NCBI GenBank assembly: GCA_964036195.1
Contig: OZ038451.1
Coordinates: forward strand, 28,599,927-28,663,926
Length of the DNA stretch: 64,000 nt
Reading direction: 5' to 3'
Source of the DNA: Sphaerolaimus hirsutus
Lineage: Eukaryota; Nematoda; Chromadorea; Monhysterida; Sphaerolaimidae
Shown in pieces: positions 10,649 to 18,970 of this stretch. A model generated the notes under the pieces. The model was not told where the DNA came from and did no database searches. It was given only the letters and a program-made list of their open reading frames with translations. Position 1 is the first letter of the stretch. Every line of letters starts with the position of its first letter. The position numbers and the translations under genes are program-made.

Positions 10649-10882
10649 TCAAAAATTCCCAACACAAAACCAACGATTGCGCTTTTTCTTCTTTTTCAAA
10701 GCCATTTTCTGTCTCTTATCCAATTGTTGGTTGCCTGCCAATTTCGCAGCGGCGCCGCCAAGCGCAGAAGTTACTTGATCCAAGTTTGGCGCCGTTTTGG
10801 CGCTGGCGCCAGCGCCAGGAGTTGGCGCCATTTCCGCGTCGCATTGCATCTCGTCGGAATCGGACAGCTCTTCTACTACCAT
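10649..10882 (-). CDS. Candidate N-terminal exon, acidic/Ala-rich then Lys-rich, unknown
   Basis: A minus-strand ATG at 10882 in a fair Kozak context (TCAGGAAATGG) opens 77 codons. The order is acidic (MVVEELSDSDEMQCDAEM), then Ala/Gly-rich, then a basic stretch with five consecutive Lys. GC content is far above the surroundings and frequent GGCGCC favours real coding sequence. No family is recognised. A donor could lie within the frame (CAAGTAACT) or near its end; neither is certain. Confidence 0.35.
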   Translation of the reverse strand: MVVEELSDSDEMQCDAEMAPTPGAGASAKTAPNLDQVTSALGGAAAKLAGNQQLDKRQKMALKKKKKRNRWFCVGNF

Positions 10883-11078
10883 TTCCTGATTGACAAGGTG
10901 GATAAAAATTGCTGGTGAAAATTGAGCATATTGACAAGTGATAAGAAGTAGTAAATTTAGAGTGAAAGTATGTAGATGTCAGAAAATACGTATCATTCAA
11001 AATACGTTTACTTATCATCCTGAAACTTATACTCAATCCTTAATGCGATAGATGTTTCCATCCTTGCCCAAAAAGTGC

Positions 11079-11083
11079 AAAAA
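11079..11083 (-). terminator. Pol III T-run terminator
   Basis: TTTTT on the minus strand, a few bases past the 3' end of the tRNA gene at 11089. Confidence 0.6.
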
Positions 11084-11088
11084 TTAAA

Positions 11089-11161
11089 CTCCCAATGCGG
11101 GGCTCAAACCCACGACCCTTGGATTAAGAGTCCAATGCTCTACCGACTGAGCTAACCGGGA
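11089..11161 (-). tRNA. tRNA-Lys (CTT), copy 1
   Basis: A 73-nt cloverleaf reads on the minus strand. The acceptor TCCCGGT pairs with ATTGGGA (two G-U pairs), the D stem is GCTC/GAGC, the anticodon stem is TTGGA/TCCAA with loop CTCTTAA (anticodon CTT), and the T stem GTGGG pairs with CCCGC with one weak position. The T loop is TTTGAGC, not the usual TTCGAGC, a change at the conserved C56 of the B box that may weaken transcription. No intron, no encoded CCA. Confidence 0.9.
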
Positions 11162-11283
11162 GACAGCGACAAGTGCAGAATTATGACTTATCACGTTGTC
11201 CCCATTGGCTCAACGTAAACCAGTTGACAAAGACAGCAAATTGACAACGATTGGCAAATTTTCATCCCTGACCAAAAAAGTGC

Positions 11284-11288
11284 AAAAA
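11284..11288 (-). terminator. Pol III T-run terminator
   Basis: TTTTT on the minus strand just past the 3' end of the tRNA gene at 11294. Confidence 0.6.
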
Positions 11289-11293
11289 TTAAA

Positions 11294-11366
11294 CTCCCAA
11301 CGTGGGGCTCGAACCCACGACCCTTGGATTAAGAGTCCAATGCTCTACCGACTGAGCTAACCCGGA
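11294..11366 (-). tRNA. tRNA-Lys (CTT), copy 2
   Basis: Same cloverleaf and anticodon as copy 1, with a canonical T loop TTCGAGC. The acceptor is TCCGGGT against GTTGGGA, giving a G-G mismatch at the fourth pair plus wobble pairs, so its acceptor stem is weaker. It lies exactly 205 bp from copy 1 and flanking DNA is similar on both sides, so the pair arose by tandem duplication. Confidence 0.88.
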
Positions 11367-11775
11367 GACAATCACCACTGCAGAAACATGACCTATTGCG
11401 TTGTCCCTATTGGCTCCACATACACCAGTTGACAAAGACACCAAATTGACAACTGGTTCTCATCTCAATTCAAAGCTCGCTCATGAGTAAAAAACACTAT
11501 TCATTATATGTATACATTGTATACACATTACGTCATGCTGTTTTATTGTATTTACATTGGACATACCGCAATATTCTTTTCTAAACTACATTTCATTTGT
11601 AACATGCTTCGACATATTTGCATTTTCTCAAAATCGGCGATTTTTTTAAGGTATAACAGTTACTGTAATCCACATTGGCATTTCGGGAACGTTTCCCCTT
11701 TCATTATTGAATATTATGAATTCAAAGATCGAAACAAACATGGAACAATCACAAACAAACAAATAAAAATAGATA

Positions 11776-12425
11776 CCGTAAATTCTCAATTAATGCGACT
11801 GTCGCATTATTGTTTTCAGCACATTTTTAGGGGTCACAATGTTGGAGGGGTCGCATAAATAGAGAGGGTCGCATTTTATTTTGCTTCAACTTAACGACTC
11901 TACTGTGTACATAGGTAACTCGAGTTTGAACATGGCATTGTAAAAGCTTTTTCAAGGTGTAGAACGAAGGAAAGGCAGAAAAATCGCTAAAAGTAAATAG
12001 GCAGAAAATAGCAGAAAATATGTGTATAAGCACATACAGTGCTAAAATAGCTGAAAATAGGCACTTAGACGCACTTAGACCATGTACCATATTTCCTCAA
12101 AATACCCCCCTCCCTCGAAATACCCCCCTCAAAATGGGCACTATGTATCTGTGGTCCGGGAAATGCATAACAGACGTTCAAAACACTTACTGTTACGTTA
12201 GAACATCGTTTATACCATCTGCATCCTTATATAAGGCTGTAAAAACTTATAAATGGTGGTTATTGTTGCATTTTTAACGTTTTTCTCTCAAAATTTCCAC
12301 TCTGGAAAAAACCCCCTGGGGGTATTTCGAAGAAATACGGTACTTGTGATTTTGGAGATCGCGGGTCGCACTATTGAAGGGGGTCGCTTTATTGGAGGGT
12401 GGTAGCAATAATAGAGAATTTACGG
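11776..12425. mobile_element. TA(GATA)-flanked element with CCGTAAATTCTC ends
   Basis: The 650-bp element starts CCGTAAATTCTCAATTA and ends GAGAATTTACGG, with GGGTCGC words near both ends. TAGATA occurs on both sides (11770-11775, 12426-12431); the duplication is at least TA. The second duplication unit (AAATAGATAGGTAGATATAG at ~12805) lacks the element and shows the empty site. A smaller MITE (12087-12340) is nested inside. Confidence 0.75.
12087..12340. mobile_element. TA-flanked MITE, CCGTATTTCC family, nested
   Basis: 254 bp with ends CCATATTTCCTCAAAATACC and GGTATTTCGAAGAAATACGG, with TA at 12085-12086 and 12341-12342. It lies wholly inside 11776-12425 and therefore inserted later. Confidence 0.7.
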
Positions 12426-12599
12426 TAGATATAGAATTTAATCGCAAATAACTCACTAAAACTTTATATCTGAGGAAAAACAGTTTGGGGACAATGGAAT
12501 TAGGTAAGTAATTTAGATCGAGTTTAAGTTCAACACTTTATTCCACGCAGATGATAAAATGCCGTTGAAACGGCACTGATTTTCCATTTGCGGTGAGTT

Positions 12600-12750
12600 C
12601 AAACCAATGTCGACTCAGAATTGTTATTCAATATCAAACCAATAATAACCATTAGCTGGCACTTTGCCAACATTCACAGGGGGTCCAAAAGATCATACCC
12701 ATACTCATCATATTCAAACCTTTGCATTTTTCCTTGGGAAGTGAATACGG
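12600..12750 (-). pseudogene. Duplicated fragment of the PAN-domain exon
   Basis: Minus-strand sequence matches the 3' part of the exon at 13015-13292 (RFEYDEYGYD, then a changed DP region, then WFDIE and TAA). A stop and frame loss fall where the intact exon reads PTVNVGK, and the PAN cysteines are missing. It is a non-functional tandem copy. Confidence 0.6.
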
Positions 12751-13014
12751 TATTATGAATTCAAACATAAAATATAAACCAATGACAATCAAACAAATAG
12801 AAATAGATAGGTAGATATAGAGAGCAATGACAAATAACTCATAACTGATGACAAAAACGACACTTTAGGGTGTAGTGGAATAAGGTGATGTGGATCAAGT
12901 TTAAGTTTATCATTTTTTTCATAGCCTCCAGTTTCCACAACGATAATGAGTTGCCATTGAAATGGCCCTGATTTTCCATTTGCGGCAACTTCAAACCGAT
13001 GTCCACTCAAAAAA

Positions 13015-13292
13015 TTATTCAATATCGAACCAAATATATCCAAGAGCTGGCACTTTGCCAACATTCACAGTTGGGTCCAAAAAATCATACCCATACTCAT
13101 CATATTCAAATCTTTGCAGCAGACAAATTTTCACAATCGGATTGTATGCAAAACTTGCACATTCATCCAAATGCACACACTGCATGCCACAAGTTTTCTG
13201 TGACACAAAGTACAATGTTTTTAGAATGTGTTCTTGAATAATATGTTCTCCAGTCAATTTCACTACAAATGTTGGAATATAGTAGGGATTGT
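13015..13292 (-). CDS. PAN/Apple-domain protein, terminal exon candidate
   Basis: On the minus strand CTCCTTTGCAG (ending at 13293) precedes a phase-1 open stretch of 92 codons ending in TAA at 13015-13017. It carries a PAN/Apple pattern: a strand-like TLYFVSQ, then C-x3-C-x4-EC-x-SFAYN-x5-C-x-L, which matches the CxxxC...CxSFxYN...CxLN signature. PAN domains are disulfide-bonded adhesion modules in secreted or surface proteins. What follows (EYDEYGYDFLDP to GYIWFDIE) is acidic and aromatic and unlike a known domain. Upstream exons are not visible nearby, because a transposon starts at 13335. The exon's 3' half was duplicated at 12600-12750. Confidence 0.65.
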
Positions 13293-13334
13293 CTGCAAAG
13301 GAGGGGTTAATATTTACATTGTGGGGTATAAATA

Positions 13335-14517
13335 CCGCATTTCGTCTAATAGAAGAGCACTGTTCTATTTTTTATCTGCCGCTCTATTGGATGTGCCGTT
13401 CTGTTCGAGGCTGCCATTCTATTTTTCACCAAATTTTTCATACATTCCTCATTTGAACATAGCCTTATGTTGAATGAAGCTTGAGCAATATTTTAAAAAT
13501 ATCAGAGCATCAATTTTATATCCATTTGAATGCTTTGAACGTTATCGCCATCTATTTTTATCTTTTTTCATGTTTTGGCACACTCCCAACATCAATTCTA
13601 AATTGCCGTTCTATTGGATGGAGGTGCTGTTCAGTTGGAGACTGCCATTCTGTTGTTTTCGTGAGCGCAAAAAATGTGCCAAAACCAGTCGTTCTATTGG
13701 AGGTGCCATTCTATTGGACGTATGCTGCAGAGTTGTTAAAATACCGGTATTTTTGGAAAGCGTAAGCGTAAGCGTAAATACACTTTCCAGATTTTGAGTA
13801 TGGATACTAAAAGCGTAAGGTATATTTAAAATACCTAGGAAAGCGTAAAAAAAAGCGTAAGCGTAATTTTTTAAAAAGTGCTCTTGCTTGTTGAGCATGG
13901 AAAAAACACGTGCTTTTACATTTAGATGTATTTATTTATCACATCCATTCATAATTTCAAATTTTTCTCATCAACACAAGCTTTCAGCAAGATTTTTCCG
14001 ATGCCCACTTGGTAGTCTGCTCTTGGATGTCGATGGCAATTCATTACCAGTGACACTTAATCCATCTTCTAACTCGGAGTTAGCGATGTCGACGGCGATA
14101 ACATTGTCGTCACAATCCATTGTTGGTCAAAAAATTTTTTTAATCTAAACCCGTGCTAGACAACACAATTTAGGCCAGACGTTCGTATTTCGACACCTTT
14201 GTATTTACATGTGCCGCTATGTACAGTACGCTACTGCACACATGCAGTCATTTATTTTTGGTACACCTCATTCTCTTCTCGTTCACTTTTTTGTGGTTTT
14301 ACGCTTTTTCAAAAGCGTACAACTGGACCGTATGAAAAGTCGTTTTACGCTTTTAGTACCCGGGTATTTCAGCCAGGAAAGCGTAATAAAGCGTACGGGT
14401 ATTTTACGAAAGCGTAAGCGTAAGCGTAAATATAAATACCCATTTACCCGGGTATTTCGGGTAAGCGTAAATACGCTTTCGCAACTCTGGTATGCTGTTC
14501 TATTAGAAAAAATACGG
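13335..14517. mobile_element. TA-flanked element with CCGTATTT...CTAATAGAA ends
   Basis: It begins CCGCATTTCGTCTAATAGAA and ends TTCTATTAGAAAAAATACGG, flanked by TA (13333-13334, 14518-14519). The left half repeats a GCCGTTCTATTGGA word several times. A 762-bp hAT-like element (13728-14489) is inserted inside. Non-coding. Confidence 0.7.
13728..14489. mobile_element. hAT-like MITE with GTAAGC hexamer core
   Basis: 762 bp with ends CAGAGTTG and CAACTCTG and an exact 8-bp duplication, GTATGCTG (13720-13727, 14490-14497). Both flanks of the interior carry (AAGCGT)n / (GTAAGC)n arrays around a unique ~450-bp centre. CAGAG-type ends and the 8-bp duplication fit hAT. Non-coding. Confidence 0.85.
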
Positions 14518-14718
14518 TACCAAATTTCTTTGAATAGTAACACTAGTGCTTTCCCAAGTAATCTCCCCAACTGTAAGTTGTGAAATGCACATACCTAATA
14601 TTACATTTACAACTATAACAAAGCATACAAGTATGTTAGAAAAGAAGAGTAAAGCTGTTCATCAATGGGCTCGGCTGATTCATTGAATATGTATAGCTTT
14701 TGTAAATTAAATACAATT

Positions 14719-15166
14719 GAGGCGTCTACTTCTAAAAGTTGACAAGTCCAAAATATGAAAATTTCGAGTTAGGCCCGGGAACGTCATCTGGGGCTACTCC
14801 CGCACATTTTTCATAATTTTCCATAAATTTTTTGACCTCACATGCCCATATGGCATAATGCCAATTTTGACATTTTTGTGAAAAATGCAAAAAAATTCAG
14901 CAAGAAGTCGACAAGTCCATTTCCCTCCCCAAAACAGTTTTGCTCTGTCCAAATGGAATTATATGGACACCCCATTTTTGACGTATACGTTGAGAGCAGG
15001 GGCTGAAAATTTGACACTTTATTGTCAACATTTGGAACTTAATGATAGGTGCGAGAGAGCCAAATTGGACACGCAGGATGAACCTGGAATTGGATCGGAA
15101 ACTTAAAATGCGATTTACTCAAAATCGCATTTTGTGGACTTGTCGACTTCTAGAAGTAGACGCCTC
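14719..15166. mobile_element. MITE with ~30-bp terminal inverted repeats (GAGGCGTCTACTTCTA)
   Basis: 448 bp. The left end GAGGCGTCTACTTCTA-AAAGTTGACAAGTCCA matches the inverted right end with two or three differences. AATT flanks both sides (14715-14718, 15167-15170), within a longer CAATTG palindrome that makes the exact duplication ambiguous. Interior open frames look like chance. Confidence 0.75.
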
Positions 15167-15222
15167 AATTGAATAAGAATGGCGATAAATATCCGTTCTT
15201 CTTCCATTTGGTTCTTGATATA

Positions 15223-15397
15223 TTCGGCGGTAAGTATGGAGACCTACCATAACCCATTTGAATAATGAACCAAAATTTACACAGTTTTTCATCATAATAT
15301 TTCGTTTTTACTATGGAATAATTAATTATGAAATTTATCATAAGATTTTATTCATTAAATTATGGTAGGATTCTGCACATACTTGCGGTCCGCCGAG
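15223..15397. mobile_element. Short MITE with TTCGGCGG / CCGCCGAG ends
   Basis: The ends are inverted repeats containing CGGCGG, AAGTATG and CCTACCATAA in order; the left copy lacks an ACCGC present in the right. TATA lies on both sides (15219-15222, 15398-15401). About 175 bp, AT-rich, non-coding. Confidence 0.55.
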
Positions 15398-15459
15398 TAT
15401 AGCCATGAAGAATAAACTGCATCTGCATTGTCCAACTAAGATATAGGTACACAATCAGT

Positions 15460-15534
15460 GACGAAAAATGTGGCGGTGACGCAGTGATTGTCACCGCCTG
15501 CTTTTCGGATGTCACCGCCACACCTTTTTTCGTC
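15460..15534. repeat. 75-bp hairpin (GACGAAAAATGTGGCGGTGAC arms)
   Basis: Arms GACGAAAAA-TGTGGCGGTGAC and GTCACCGCCACACC-TTTTTTCGTC pair almost perfectly, and a third GTCACCGCC lies in the loop. It could be a small fold-back element. No flanking duplication was identified. Confidence 0.6.
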
Positions 15535-17607
15535 TATGTACACAATTAACCCCTGTCTGTTCTTCTGATGTTAGAAGCATCACAGTTATTAAGCATATAA
15601 TACCTGTCTCTGTAGTTTTTAATCAATTGACAAAGTGATCCTAAAAAACCACAACTTTTTAACAAATGCTGAATAAAAAATTACCCAGTTCACAAACTGC
15701 ATGTTGGTAGGCAGTACCAACAGTTTGTGGTCCAATATGGATTCCAGGACAGTTGACAGTTCCCATTGGAGCAAAGAAGCCATAATGCTCATGGACATTA
15801 TTTGGTTCCTGAGATTTAAGTATAAGCAGGGAATATTATGGGCCAAAACCCAGTGGACATGTAGACCCAGTGCATATGTAGACCCAGTGCTCGGGGGCCT
15901 GGGACAGGATTTTTGAGCAGGGGGGACTGTCTGTTTACTGAACCCAGTTAACGGGGGAGGGGGCTCAGCCCAACCCCTATCCCCTAAAATTTTACTTGCA
16001 TGGTGACGGAATGGTGTCATAGCACTGGCGCCATTGTCATTGGCACCAAAAATCACTGATATTTATATACCGTATTACCTCAAATTAACCCCCTTGTCAG
16101 ATATTTTACATTTTTTACTAATTTACTAATTTCCATTTTTCCTTCTCAATTACGCCACTCGTCGGATCGCTGTGGCAGGGAATTGGCATTTATGGTCCTT
16201 ATGCGCTGAATGCGTGTTAATTAATTAATGAGTTGTTTTATGGTACAGGGATTTTGACACACAAATCAGGAACAGCACCAGTACCCCTTGAGGTCCTGGC
16301 TAGTTCCCGAGGACGGACATGTCAACTTACCAACCCTTTCGTAATTCGGCCAATGTGGTGTTTCGGTTAATTGTTAATTAACTTTCAATTAAATCAAAGA
16401 GGTTCAGTAAATAATTAAGCAATTAGTAATGATTCAGGGGGACCAATTTGGTTGCACAGGAACTTTATTTTAGCAAATACTTCGGAGTCAAATCACATTA
16501 GCACAAATGAGTCGTAAACCTCTAGTGGGTGCAAAAACTGCAAAATCAGCACATTTTAAAATCATCAAAATTTTACCGTATCACAATCAAATAATAATTT
16601 CAAGACACAACAATTGACCGTAATTAAACAAATTAAGGCAAAATAGTGATCACGTGAAAGCTGTAATTAAATATGAAAATGAGACATACAGGCGAATAAC
16701 TGTCAGGTAAAATAATAGAAAAATGAAACAATGTGGATTCAAGAATTACAAGGGCTTTACATAATTAGCTACTGCACTAATTAACACTATTAGACGTGTC
16801 ACAAATGGGCTTCTATTCCCTAGTTACAGTACCAATTGGAACAGGTGGTGTGTCACTATGTGCTCACCCTGCGCCGCTTAGGCAAAAATATTTCATTGCC
16901 CACCCAACCAAGGTTGTTGGAAATATGTTCCGCGGGGGTTTGTTCAAGGTTACATCATTGCTGGGTAATGGGTGGGAGGGAACTTTGGGCGAAAGTACGT
17001 ACTACAACAACACTAGCACTTTTGAGTTCACCAGATCACCCTGGGTGATGGGAATTTTAATTGTCACCACTGTGCTCTTCACTTCATGCTGTGCTCTGCA
17101 TGTGTCTTGGGTACGCAGTATTTTGAGAAAATTGGTTGAGTGCCACTTTCCCACCTATTCCTAAGTAAAATACACTTGGTCAGGGGGAATTTCAAAGGTT
17201 ATCTCTTGGGGCGCTAAAGCGTGCTAACAAAGTACACACCTTTCTAACTTGACAAAAATTTCAAACTCCTTTTAAGCCCATTTTCAGACACTACACCTTC
17301 AAGAGAAAAATGCAGTCAGTCAAAAAAATCAAATGAATGTCAAAACTAAAATAATGAAATTACTAATCCAATCCACTCTACCTACTCACGAAATAGAAAT
17401 AGCAAAATGACAAATTAAAAAGAAAATACGTGGGGATAATGAATGTGTAATTAATGGAAAAATAAAAAATGTTTCATTGCCACAGCAATTTCCATTCGGG
17501 TGTACCGTCTTGGGGCTGCAGCCTTGTTGGCGGAGTGGCGGTGCGCAGCGAACTTCGCGTTCACTGTGACTTCCCTGTGCACCACAATTTTTCATTCGGT
17601 CGCGTAT
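15535..17607. other. Unassigned DNA with one half-element
   Basis: 16070-~16095 (CCGTATTACCTCAAATTAAC after TA) is one end of the G/C-run family, with no partner found. An open frame at 16796-17164 (122 codons, plus) is the longest; it has one hydrophobic stretch near its C-terminus but no recognised domain, and I do not call it a gene. 17500-17600 is GC-rich, unassigned and adjoins the LTR. Confidence 0.4.
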
Positions 17608-18928
17608 TGTGATGAAGCCACCGAAGTCAGCATATCCTACCACCGATTCCGGCAACTCCAAGACCGTAGTGAGTGACGGCCTTTAGAGTGGTTTGATTTC
17701 CCGTTGTAGCCGAACGTCCACTTGTTGACAGCCAAGTTGAGTTTATTTTGTGGTTGCATGTTGAAAAGGGGTTTCGAAGTTGTTTCAGGTATTTTATTTT
17801 GATCAGATACAGCTTGAATACAAAAGCGCAAAGTTAGCAAGCTTCCTAGTCGAAGTTTCTATTGCTAGCTTATTTTCTGGGTCGGGACTTGGGTCATAAG
17901 ACTGAAGTAAAAACTCCAAAAGTTGCCGAGACAAGGAAATTGTGTATAAAAACATGGCTACAATAATTCCCTGAATACAAATGCACAAATAAGACACAAA
18001 TGCACCAATAAGACACATTTAGCCAAAACAGTTGGCTTAAACTACGTGCATGTACATTCAAATAAGTATGGTAAAGAAATACCAGGTACAATTTGGGAGA
18101 ATAGAACCACTATTAATCTTGTGAGGCGCGAAGTCGGCAAACTTGGCCGATTTACTAATCTGTTTCAATTTGTCAGAAAACATTGACACACTTTGGAAAC
18201 TAATATGATAGTGTTGGAAATTGTAAATAGCAATGCAAATGTTCCTAATGACGTAAGTAGAACAAGGTATATTCAACATAATAATAATCACTTCCTGAAA
18301 ACGTATATTTAATAATTAGCAAGTTGGGACTTATTCGAGGTAAATGGGTATTTTAATTGAGCAGGGTTAATATAATATACTTGATATAATTTGAGCAGGG
18401 TATTCGCTGTGAAATGTCAAAGTAATGTAAATATATAAAGCATTGTGAAGCTATAATAAATATGCCTACGCGAAGGGCTTAGTAAATACATGCTAGTCAC
18501 ACACAGGGCACCATTTCTCTATTAGGACGCTCATTCAAAGAAGTTATGTGAAGTAATGTACCGTAAATATTATGTTTAAGATTTGAGTTTCCCAAATGGC
18601 AAGTAAACTAAACATGTGTGTGTATAATAATAATCAGAAAATTATGGCGAGTCGAATGAGCCTAATTTTATGTTCATAAACCTAATTATAACATATTTGA
18701 CCTTTTAATCTAAATATTTCACATAAACCTATCAATAACTTATAAGACACTTTCTCAATCAAATATTCCCCATGGATAAATAATATAGTGCAGGAAATAT
18801 ATTTTGCATGGTAAATTAATATAGTGCATGAAAAAGATAAAGTGCGTGAATATAATTGTTGAACAAAATAAACCTAATTATCAATTCTCTGTATTTCTTT
18901 ATCCATCCATTTTGCCACGGTCAACACA
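17608..18928 (-). repeat. Level 0 3' LTR
   Basis: 1,321 bp from TGTGATGAAGCC to GGTCAACACA as read on the plus strand; in element orientation it starts TGTGTTGACC and ends CTTCATCACA (TG...CA). AATAAA hexamers lie on the minus strand near its left end, as expected for an LTR poly(A) signal. It is visibly more diverged from the other LTRs than they are from each other. Confidence 0.9.
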
Positions 18929-18970
18929 CTCCGGGCAGAAGAGTTGCTGCACCCCGTTGTTGCAGCAACG

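Larger units (their letters stand above)
11708..13140. repeat. Tandem duplication covering the 3' part of a PAN-domain exon
   Basis: Unit 1 (~11708-12750) and unit 2 (~12751-13140) share ATTATGAATTCAAA, AAATAACTC, CGGCAACTTCAAACC-like and CATACTCATCATATTCAAA words in the same order. Unit 1 is ~650 bp longer because a MITE (11776-12425) sits in it; without that the unit is ~393 bp. Confidence 0.7.

Noticed and set aside
16796-17164. 122-codon plus-strand open frame
   Set aside because: No recognised domain, ordinary start context and no splice or homologue evidence; it may be chance.
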